DNA of 64,000 nt from UBA11606 sp964504305 (GTDB taxonomy: Bacteria; Actinomycetota; Acidimicrobiia; Acidimicrobiales; Aldehydirespiratoraceae). A program made the translations under genes and the position numbers. Positions 34,660-41,653 of this stretch are shown piece after piece. The stretch's first letter is position 1. Every line of letters starts with the position of its first letter. The DNA lies in contig CAZDEB010000001.1 in the NCBI GenBank assembly GCA_964504305.1, positions 558,001-622,000 of the forward strand, read 5' to 3'. The notes beneath the pieces are model-generated. The model was not told the DNA's origin, made no database searches, and worked only from the letters and a program-made list of their open reading frames with translations.

Positions 34660-35556
34660 TCAGCCGTCGATGAACTCTCCGTCGAAGATTCCTCCGTCGA
34701 CGAACTCGTCACCGAAGAAATCGGCCGGGAGCAGCGCTTCGCAGGAGGCTTCGGCAGCATCGTAAGCTTCCCACTCGGCGTCGAGGGCCGCTTCGTCGAG
34801 GACGCTCACGCCGCCGTCGGTGGTTACCGAGATGCCGTTGGCATCGCCGGTGATGGTGACCGATCCGGGCACGTCACCGAACTCGACGACCTGGAACTGA
34901 TCGAGCCCGTCGATGTGAACCATTGGGCCCGAGTCGAAGTCATCGGTTATGCCGGCATCAGCAAGGCACTGGTCGAACGCTTCGAACGCGGCCATCTCGG
35001 CTTTGGCCTCTTCTGGGAGGAGGTCGGCGCAAGCGTCGTCGGCGGCGGTCCATGCCGCATCGAGGGCTTCCCATTCGGCATCGGTCTTGTCGGCACCGAA
35101 GTCGGTGTCGAACTTGGCGTCGTCGAGCGCCAGCGCCGGGTTGGCGGCGATCTGAGCATCGATGCATTCCTCATACGGTGCCCAAGCGGCGATCTCGGCT
35201 TGGACCTCTGCGGGAAGTGCGGATTCGCAGGCCTGCTCGGCGGCATCGAAAGCCGCGAAGTCAGCCTCGCTGGGGTCTGGCAAATCGGCCGTTTCCAGGT
35301 CGACTGGTTCGGTCCAGATATCACCGAGCTGATCAGACATACACTGATCAAACGCTGCCCATTGCTCGTCATCGACCGGGTCATCGTCGACCGGGGCGGG
35401 GGTGTCGCTAACGGTTGGCTCGTCCTGGGCGCCGGCGACAGAGCCGATGGCCGCAACGGTGCCGGCGAGCAATGTGGCGCCGAGAACTGCGCCGATGAGG
35501 GCGGTGCGACGGCGGTTGAAGCCGCCAGTCTTTGATGGTTCGGGCTGGGTGTCCAT
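34660..35556 (-). CDS. Secreted acidic protein with three cysteine-pair repeats
   Basis: A 298-residue exported protein of unknown function. RRRTALIGAVLGATLLAGTVAA (about 15-36) is a signal peptide ending near VAGAQD. The mature part is extremely rich in Asp, Glu and Ala and contains six Cys in three pairs (72/110, 131/176, 197/272). The pairs belong to three loose repeats of the form FDxC...DAAExACExxLPxE followed by xxxAxW/FExF. A glycine-rich beta segment (about 205-255) interrupts the third repeat. Divergent from a two-component system whose sensor is also acidic. Cation binding is a plausible but untested role. A clear terminator follows it. Confidence 0.75.
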   Translation of the reverse strand: MDTQPEPSKTGGFNRRRTALIGAVLGATLLAGTVAAIGSVAGAQDEPTVSDTPAPVDDDPVDDEQWAAFDQCMSDQLGDIWTEPVDLETADLPDPSEADFAAFDAAEQACESALPAEVQAEIAAWAPYEECIDAQIAANPALALDDAKFDTDFGADKTDAEWEALDAAWTAADDACADLLPEEAKAEMAAFEAFDQCLADAGITDDFDSGPMVHIDGLDQFQVVEFGDVPGSVTITGDANGISVTTDGGVSVLDEAALDAEWEAYDAAEASCEALLPADFFGDEFVDGGIFDGEFIDG

Positions 35557-35609
35557 GGGGGTCTCTTTCCTGGGTGGTGGTGGAACGATTCCGATAGTGC
35601 CGGATCGCC

Positions 35610-35648
35610 GCTGAGAGCTTCCTAAGGACAGCTGAGAACGTTCTCAGC
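35610..35648. promoter_or_regulatory. Candidate response-regulator operator
   Basis: GCTGAGAACGTTCTCAGC at 35631-35648 is a perfect 18-base palindrome, and its left half-motif GCTGAGA is repeated at 35610-35616, exactly 21 bases upstream. The site lies between the divergent secreted-protein gene and the response regulator gene. Its placement and ~two-helical-turn spacing suit binding by the OmpR-type regulator encoded at 35681. Confidence 0.55.
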
Positions 35649-35680
35649 TACTTGGTCGGTTGGGCTGGCACACTGCAGGG

Positions 35681-36352
35681 GTGAGAATCCTTGTGGTTGA
35701 TGACGAGCAGCGGTTGGCGCGCTCGATTGCTCGCGGTCTCGAAGCCGACGGCTTTGATGTCGATGTGGTGCACGACGGACTCGACGGGCTGTGGCGGGCC
35801 CGCGAAGCGAGCTACGCGGCCATTGTCCTCGACATCATGTTGCCGGGCATGAACGGCTACGAGGTCTGTCGCACGTTGCGCGCCGAGGACAACTGGACCC
35901 CTATCTTGTTGCTGACGGCCAAGGATGGCGAGTACGACGAGGCTGAGGGGCTCGAGTTCGGCGCTGACGATTATCTCCGAAAACCGTTCTCTCACGTTGT
36001 GCTCACCGCTCGGTTGCGAGCACTGGCGCGGCGAAGTTCGACTTCGCCGTCGATGGCGCTGCGGGTTGGCGACCTTGTTCTTGACGGTGCTGTGCGTCGG
36101 TGCGCTCGTGGTGATGTGCCAATCGATCTCACGCCTCGCGAGTTTGCTGTGCTCGAGACGCTGATGAGGCGCCATCCCGACGTTGTTCCCAAGCAGGATC
36201 TGCTCGACGAGGTTTGGGGAATCGACTTTGATGGCGACCCCAACATCGTCGAGGTCTACGTCGGATATTTGCGGCGCAAAGTCGACAAACCGTTCGCCCA
36301 TGGTGTGGTACGCACCGTTCGAGGCGTTGGTTACCAACTGGCGGAGTCGTGA
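35681..36352 (+). CDS. OmpR-family response regulator
   Basis: A 223-residue two-component response regulator. The receiver domain (about 1-115) has the acidic pocket VVDDE at 5-9, the phospho-acceptor Asp51 in VLDIMLPG, Thr in LLLTAK near 82, and Lys in RKPF near 100. The DNA-binding winged helix (about 128-220) has LTPREFAVLETL and VRTVRGVGYQL. The GTG at 35681 fits the family start (VRILVVDDE). It overlaps the sensor kinase start by one base, so the pair is co-translated. The palindrome just upstream suggests autoregulation. Confidence 0.92.
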   Translation: MRILVVDDEQRLARSIARGLEADGFDVDVVHDGLDGLWRAREASYAAIVLDIMLPGMNGYEVCRTLRAEDNWTPILLLTAKDGEYDEAEGLEFGADDYLRKPFSHVVLTARLRALARRSSTSPSMALRVGDLVLDGAVRRCARGDVPIDLTPREFAVLETLMRRHPDVVPKQDLLDEVWGIDFDGDPNIVEVYVGYLRRKVDKPFAHGVVRTVRGVGYQLAES

Positions 36353-37911
36353 TGGCGCTATCGGTTCGACTTCGATTGACGGCCATGGTTGTGATCGTCG
36401 CGTCATTGCTGGGCGGCTTGGCCGCCACGGTGGGTACGTCGTTGGTAGAGCAAGGGCTACGCGACGATGCTGCCGAGTCCGACTTCGAGGACCAAGTCGC
36501 GTTCATCGATGACGTGACGACATTCAGCAGCGAGTTCGACGTCTTCGACGGCTTTGGTGATTTGAAGTTCTTCGAATCGGACCTCAGCTACCTTCAGGAC
36601 TTGTTGATCGACCTGGACGAGGTCGGCCTGCTCGACCCCATGCTGAACGAATTGGGCACGACCCGTGATCAAGGCGTGTTGGTCTTGTCGAGTGTTGGAC
36701 CGGTCGTTCGAGTCAGTCTTGAAGGCAAGGCCGTGACGCTGGTGGACGTCGATCCCGATCCGGCGATTCCGCTTGTCGCCGAGATAACCATCTCCGAGGC
36801 CTGGGACCGCGCTGTTGCGCCGAACTTCGAAGAAATATTGGCCAGCGATGGCGTGTTCGACTCGGATTTCATCGACGGCTTTTTCCCCAGCGAGGGTGAT
36901 CCAGCAGGGTTCGATGTCGACGGATTTGAGCCACAGGCCGATCTCGTGTTCTCGCGTCAGGCGGCCGCCGGCCGCCACTTTGTGCTCGTCGCCGAATTCA
37001 CCGACATCAACCTGAGCGTCGGGCGACTCCGCGGATTGGTGTGGATCATCACCCCGATCTTGGTGGTCATCGGGGGCCTCGCAACTTGGTTCCTGACGGG
37101 CCGGGCGCTGCGGCCCGTGCACGAGATGACCCGTCGAGTGGGCGAGATCTCGGGTGGCAATCTCCACGAACGGGTCCCCGATCCGTCGACCAAGGACGAG
37201 ATCGCCGAACTAGCAGTCACCATGAACTCCATGCTCGATCGACTCGAGGTTGATGATCGACGATTGCGCCAGTTTGTTTCCGATGCGAGTCACGAGTTGC
37301 GTTCGCCGATAGCGGTGTTGCGCAGCGAAGCCGAGGTTGCTCGGCTGCGGCCGACTCAGACCACCGTTTCGGAGTTGGCCGAAGGGGTTCTGCACGAAAG
37401 CACCCGCTTGCAACAAATTGTCGAAGACTTGCTGGTGCTGGCTCGCGGTGAGGAGGCTCGGGCCGAGTCTGGGTTCGTGACCCTCGATCTCGACGATGTC
37501 GTGCTCGACGAGGCCGCTCGCTCGCGTCGAGTCGAGGTGCAGACCCGGCTCGTGTCGGCCGGTCGGGTGCGGGGCACGTCTGACGGTTGTCGGCGGGTTG
37601 TTACCCATTTGCTCGACAATGCGGTTCGTCATTGCGAACAGCGAGTATCGGTTGGGTTGCGGTCCGAGAACGGCTGGGTCACCTTGTGGGTCGATGACGA
37701 CGGCCCGGGCGTCCCCCGCGAGGATCGCACCCGAATATTCGAACGGTTCACCAGGCTTGATGAGGCGCGGAGTCGAGACACGGGCGGCGCGGGGCTCGGG
37801 TTGGCTGTCGTTGCCGACACCGTTGGGTCGATGGGCGGCACAGTCGAAGTGGGTGAGGCAACGCTTGGTGGTGCGAGGTTCACCGTGTGCATACCTTCGG
37901 CTTCCGGCTAA
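36352..37911 (+). CDS. Sensor histidine kinase with acidic extracytoplasmic domain
   Basis: A 519-residue membrane kinase, partner of the regulator at 35681. The first membrane segment is at about 10-28. A large extracytoplasmic domain (about 30-225) is very rich in Asp and Glu (for example FDVFDGFGDLKFFESDL). The second membrane segment is near 228-248, followed by HAMP. The phospho-acceptor His is near 314 in SDASHELRSPIAVL. The ATPase domain has LLDNAVRHCE, DDDGPGVPRED, and GGAGLGLAVV. The acidic sensor suggests cation or envelope sensing (inference). The ATG at 36352 overlaps the regulator stop; GTG one codon earlier is possible. Confidence 0.9.
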   Translation: MALSVRLRLTAMVVIVASLLGGLAATVGTSLVEQGLRDDAAESDFEDQVAFIDDVTTFSSEFDVFDGFGDLKFFESDLSYLQDLLIDLDEVGLLDPMLNELGTTRDQGVLVLSSVGPVVRVSLEGKAVTLVDVDPDPAIPLVAEITISEAWDRAVAPNFEEILASDGVFDSDFIDGFFPSEGDPAGFDVDGFEPQADLVFSRQAAAGRHFVLVAEFTDINLSVGRLRGLVWIITPILVVIGGLATWFLTGRALRPVHEMTRRVGEISGGNLHERVPDPSTKDEIAELAVTMNSMLDRLEVDDRRLRQFVSDASHELRSPIAVLRSEAEVARLRPTQTTVSELAEGVLHESTRLQQIVEDLLVLARGEEARAESGFVTLDLDDVVLDEAARSRRVEVQTRLVSAGRVRGTSDGCRRVVTHLLDNAVRHCEQRVSVGLRSENGWVTLWVDDDGPGVPREDRTRIFERFTRLDEARSRDTGGAGLGLAVVADTVGSMGGTVEVGEATLGGARFTVCIPSASG

Positions 37912-37991
37912 ACTAATCGGCCCCCATTTCAATTTCAGTTAGATATCGCACTCTGTATCTGTTTTTCAGATTGATGGGTTCATAATAAACT

Positions 37992-38447
37992 ATGAAGAAT
38001 CGCGGGACAAAGTCCGGCTTTTTTCCTAGGTTCTCGTCTGAGTCAAACGAGCAATCAGAGCCGCGCACGAAGTGCGGCGACTCCCTGGGGATGGTCAGAC
38101 ATATGATCGACAGCCGCGAAATCGAAACGTCCTCAGGTCCGGTCGGACCGACCGAGTGGATGGAAGAAGCGCCTTGCACCGGCGACAGCAAATTGTTCTT
38201 CGCCCCATTTGCCGAACGACCCGAAGCCCGAGTCCGTAGAGAGGCCGCCGCTCGCCGCCACTGCGAAAAGTGCGAGTCGCTATCGATCTGCCGGACCTAC
38301 GCCCGGACCAACCGAGAACTCGGTTTCTGGGGCGGCGAATCAGAGTCCGAGCGAGCCGAAGCGGGCTTCCCTCCCACCACGCCGATTATCGGGCGCAAAC
38401 GGGTCGCCGAAGAACGGGCCCGTAACGCGCTGGCCAGAGCGTTCTGA
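37992..38447 (+). CDS. WhiB-family Fe-S transcriptional regulator
   Basis: A WhiB-like protein, 151 residues with this start. The four cluster ligands are C62, C91, C94 and C100 (APC, HCEKC, SIC), and the GFWGGESESER turn follows at about 111-121. A basic C-terminal helix (KRVAEERAR) follows. The family is usually 80-120 residues, so the real start may be a later ATG such as 38091 or 38103; no strong ribosome site decides. The upstream gap is AT-rich, with CATAAT at 37981-37986 close to the ATG, which would give a nearly leaderless transcript. Target genes unknown. Confidence 0.88.
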   Translation: MKNRGTKSGFFPRFSSESNEQSEPRTKCGDSLGMVRHMIDSREIETSSGPVGPTEWMEEAPCTGDSKLFFAPFAERPEARVRREAAARRHCEKCESLSICRTYARTNRELGFWGGESESERAEAGFPPTTPIIGRKRVAEERARNALARAF

Positions 38448-38467
38448 CTTTCGGCAATGATGGGTCG

Positions 38468-39358
38468 ATGAACGACCCGTGTTGTGCACCGAGACGAGAG
38501 CCGTCGACCTCTGGTCGGCGAAGCGGCCTGTCATCGTCGGGTTCGCTCCCCGAAATGATTACGGTCGACGCCGGACCGTTTTTGATGGGCACAACCAACG
38601 ATCGCTTTCCCGCCGATGGTGAGGGTCCGGTGCGATCGGTGGATGTCGCCCAATTCCGGATCGCAACTTCGCTGGTAACCAACGACCAGTTCGCCTCTTT
38701 TGTGGGCGCGACCGGGATTGAAACGCTTGCCGAAGCCGACGGTTGGTCTTTTGTTTTTGGCGGGATGTTGCCCGATGACTTTGCTCCAACACGTGGCGTT
38801 GTCGGCGCCGAATGGTGGAGAGCGGTCGAGGGTGCCGATTGGTGCCATCCGTACGGCCCTCAGAGCGACCTCGAAGGGCTCGGTCAGCACCCGGTCACCC
38901 ACATCAATTGGCACGAGGCTCAGGCCTACGCCCAATGGTCAGGCGGTCGCCTGCCCTCCGAAGCCGAGTGGGAGAAAGCGGCGCGCGGGGGACTCGACCA
39001 AGCCACCTTCGCGTGGGGCGACGAGCTGGAACCCAACGGCGAACACTATTGCAACGTTTGGCAAGGAGAGTTTCCTGCTACCAACACCCTCGAGGATGGT
39101 TGGTATGGCACCTCGCCGGTGGGGTCGTATCGACCGAACGCCTTCGGGTTGTACGACACCGCCGGAAACGTTTGGGAATGGACCAACGACTGGTTCGACG
39201 ACTCACATCAGCAGCGCGCCATGCGCGGCGGTTCGTACCTGTGTCACGATTCGTATTGCAACCGCTATCGAGTTGGGGCTCGGAGCTCGAATACTCCCGA
39301 CACGCCAACCGGCAACATCGGCTTTCGGATAGCGGCCGATGCCGACGCTGGTTGCTAG
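38468..39358 (+). CDS. Formylglycine-generating enzyme
   Basis: A 296-residue FGE-sulfatase-fold oxygenase that converts a Cys in CxPxR target motifs (mainly sulfatases) to formylglycine. The copper-binding/catalytic cysteines are C259 and C264 in RGGSYLCHDSYCNRYRVG, followed by ARSSNTPDT, the same pattern as in characterised FGEs. HWHEAQAYAQW-type and RLPSEAEWEKAARGG motifs support the fold. An N-terminal Cys-rich start (MNDPCCAPRRE) is also present. No sulfatase gene is in the window, so its client is elsewhere. Stop shared with the next gene in CTAG. Confidence 0.9.
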   Translation: MNDPCCAPRREPSTSGRRSGLSSSGSLPEMITVDAGPFLMGTTNDRFPADGEGPVRSVDVAQFRIATSLVTNDQFASFVGATGIETLAEADGWSFVFGGMLPDDFAPTRGVVGAEWWRAVEGADWCHPYGPQSDLEGLGQHPVTHINWHEAQAYAQWSGGRLPSEAEWEKAARGGLDQATFAWGDELEPNGEHYCNVWQGEFPATNTLEDGWYGTSPVGSYRPNAFGLYDTAGNVWEWTNDWFDDSHQQRAMRGGSYLCHDSYCNRYRVGARSSNTPDTPTGNIGFRIAADADAGC

Positions 39359-40221
39359 ATCGCGAGTTTGAGGGTGTGGCGCGCCACCTGGCAGTTGGCG
39401 GGGCCGTCGCCCACCGCCTCGCCGTCGCCCCAGATCGACAAGTCCGCGGCATCGATCTCGACGGTTGATCCGCGATGACTGTGGACCTTCGGGTGCGACA
39501 GATGATTCCCGCTGAACACTCGCCGAAAGAAACGAAGAAGCTCGATTCGGCCAACATCGGCCACCACGGTCACGTCGAGTAGACCATCGTTGGGGTCGGC
39601 ATCGGGACAGATCTGCATGCCCCCACCGAACCAACCAGTGTTGGCGACCGCCAGCATCGCGGCGTCGTACTCCAATTTCTGGCCGTCGATGGTCAGCACA
39701 ATTCGGCGGGCCTTCAAGTGGGGGAGTTCGAGAATCGTGGCCACGGTGTAGCGAGACGGGCCGCGGGGGAACCGGATGCGATTGGCCCGGACGTTCACGT
39801 CGCCGGAGAATCCTGTGGTCAGTACCGATGCCACGTAGTTATCGCCCACTTGAAGCAGATCGATCGTGCGAGGGGAGGCTAGAGCGCGGGCGGCCAGGGC
39901 TGATGTATTGCCGGGCTCGGATCCAAACGCTCGGGCAAAGTCGTTTCCGGTGCCGACCGGGACAACTCCGAGAATCGTGTCGGTTCGAGCGGTTGCTTGA
40001 ACCCCGAGGTGGACGATGCCGTCGCCGCCGATGACAATCAACCGTTCGGCACCGTCAGCTACTGCGGCTCTCGCGGCGCGCTCCGATGCCTCGGCCGAAG
40101 GCCCGCTGATGTCGATCACATCGTGGGTCCGGGCCAGATCGTCGAGCACCGCACTGCGGTTTCGGCGGGCGCGACCCCGACCGGCGTCGGGGCTAATCAG
40201 TGTGTGCACGGCTGTGCTCAT
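39355..40221 (-). CDS. Diacylglycerol-kinase-family lipid kinase (YegS/DgkB-like)
   Basis: A 288-residue lipid kinase-like protein of the DAGK catalytic family. The nucleotide loop is IGGDGIVHLGV near 63-73 (GGDGT variant with Ile), followed by PVGTGNDFARAFG near 87-99. The C-terminal beta domain has NTGWFGGGMQICPDADPNDG and DGEAVGDGPA, typical of YegS/DgkB. Substrate (diacylglycerol or another lipid such as sphinganine) is not fixed. Its start overlaps the upstream SDR stop by ATGA, in the minus-strand operon 44775-39355. Confidence 0.86.
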   Translation of the reverse strand: MSTAVHTLISPDAGRGRARRNRSAVLDDLARTHDVIDISGPSAEASERAARAAVADGAERLIVIGGDGIVHLGVQATARTDTILGVVPVGTGNDFARAFGSEPGNTSALAARALASPRTIDLLQVGDNYVASVLTTGFSGDVNVRANRIRFPRGPSRYTVATILELPHLKARRIVLTIDGQKLEYDAAMLAVANTGWFGGGMQICPDADPNDGLLDVTVVADVGRIELLRFFRRVFSGNHLSHPKVHSHRGSTVEIDAADLSIWGDGEAVGDGPANCQVARHTLKLAI

Positions 40222-41006
40222 AGTCCAAGGAACCTTCCGCCGTCCACGGCGATTGTTTGTCCGGTGATATGGCGGGCCATGTCCGAGACCAGGAACACCG
40301 CTACCGGCCCAATGTCGGCCTCAGGGTCGCCAATCTTGCCCATCGGAGTGTTTGATTCGAGCCGACCTTGCAGCTCGGGGTTGTCGGTGGTGGCCTGCTT
40401 GAGCGCTGGTGTCCACGCCACTGGAGCAATGGCGTTGACCCGCACTCCGTCTGGTCCCCACTCTCGGGCCAAGCTCTTGAGAAGACCACGAAGAGCGCCT
40501 TTGACGGTGGCGTACATGGGTAGGTTTGCCGACCCTTCGATCCCGGCCGGTGAGGTCAACAGGATCAGCGTTCCTTTACGAGACTTGAGATGACGGTGAG
40601 CTTCGCGGGCAAAGGCGAATGCCGCGGTTGTGCTGGTTGAGATTTGGTCGGAGATGGTGGCGTTGTCCACTGTCTGGATGGGGCCCGGGCGCCCGGACGG
40701 CGAGACGGCGTTGTGGATCACCGCGTCGAGTCCGCCGTAGGTTTCGACGGCGTGGTTTACCGCGGCCGCCACGTCGTTGGGCGAGCCGACGTCGCAGCGA
40801 ACGAAAGTGACGCTGAGTCCCCTGTTGCGCAGGCCCTCGGCTGTGGGTACGCCCGTAGCGGCCCGCCGCGTGGCGATGCACACCGAAGCTCCAGCCTCGG
40901 CCAGCGCCGCGGCGATCCCCGCGCCGATCCCTTGTCCCGCGCCGGTTACCAGCACAACCCGGCCGGCGAGCAGCGCCGGAGCAGGGCTGGGGGTTGGGCT
41001 GCTCAT
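40218..41006 (-). CDS. Short-chain dehydrogenase/reductase (intact partner)
   Basis: A 262-residue SDR with the full set of motifs: VTGAGQGIGAGIA near 20, HNAVSPSG (NAG variant), the catalytic Tyr-x3-Lys in LPMYATVKGALRG near 160, and TGQTIAVDGGRFLGL at the C-terminus. The start MSSPTPSPAP was chosen; a longer frame reads into the neighbouring gene. It overlaps the degenerate SDR upstream by four bases and the lipid-kinase gene downstream by ATGA. Coupling to the degenerate partner suggests a heteromeric enzyme (inference). Confidence 0.85.
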   Translation of the reverse strand: MSSPTPSPAPALLAGRVVLVTGAGQGIGAGIAAALAEAGASVCIATRRAATGVPTAEGLRNRGLSVTFVRCDVGSPNDVAAAVNHAVETYGGLDAVIHNAVSPSGRPGPIQTVDNATISDQISTSTTAAFAFAREAHRHLKSRKGTLILLTSPAGIEGSANLPMYATVKGALRGLLKSLAREWGPDGVRVNAIAPVAWTPALKQATTDNPELQGRLESNTPMGKIGDPEADIGPVAVFLVSDMARHITGQTIAVDGGRFLGL

Positions 41007-41653
41007 CCGGGCATCCAAAGGCCGCCGTCGACCACCAGCGATGTTCCGGTCAGCGGCGCGGCTGCCGGGCCCGCAAGCCACTCGATGATGGGCGCTACAT
41101 CGTCGCGGTCGTCGGGCACCCGCCCCAGCGGCGAGTCATGGAGGGCATTGGATTTGGCGAGAGTGTTGGCCGGCGCCGACTCTACAAACGCTCCGGCGTC
41201 GAGGGTGACGGCGTGCGCAGTGATGGCATCATCGCCCCAACTCTTGGCCAGCGACTTGGCCAGAATGCGAATGCCCTCGGCCGCGGTTGCCAATGCCGCG
41301 AAACCATCACCGCCGGCCGAGGCCATGAGCGGCACCACAAACACGATCGTGCCGTGGCGGGCCTTCAACAAAGGGTGAGCCGCTCTAGCCAGTCGGACGG
41401 CATTCTCGAGCTGGCGGTCACTCATCGTTGCCCAGTCGTCGTCGCTGAGCGTGGTCAGTCGCTGGTAGCGGCAGCTCTGGGCTGGATACGCGCAGTGCAC
41501 GACGAGGTCGAGTCCATCGCATCCAAGGTCGTCGAGAGTGTGGTCGGTCCAGATTTCGGGGTTTCGACGATGGACGTGCAGGTTCGAGGAGAGTCCCGCG
41601 GCGATGCGGTCGCCGAGGGCGTCCCCGACAATCAGGGCGTCTCGTCGAGCCAC
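41003..41653 (-). CDS. Degenerate SDR-fold protein (likely non-catalytic)
   Basis: A 216-residue protein with SDR-like length and C-terminus (LTGTSLVVDGGLWMPG), but the Rossmann glycine motif is lost (start ARRDALIVGDALGDRIA) and the expected Tyr-x3-Lys is replaced by FAALATAAEG. It therefore looks like an inactive SDR subunit. The GTG at 41653 was chosen because it overlaps the end of the ATPase gene by 22 bases; a longer frame reads as shadow of the ATPase. It precedes an intact SDR with a four-base overlap. Confidence 0.7.
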   Translation of the reverse strand: MARRDALIVGDALGDRIAAGLSSNLHVHRRNPEIWTDHTLDDLGCDGLDLVVHCAYPAQSCRYQRLTTLSDDDWATMSDRQLENAVRLARAAHPLLKARHGTIVFVVPLMASAGGDGFAALATAAEGIRILAKSLAKSWGDDAITAHAVTLDAGAFVESAPANTLAKSNALHDSPLGRVPDDRDDVAPIIEWLAGPAAAPLTGTSLVVDGGLWMPG

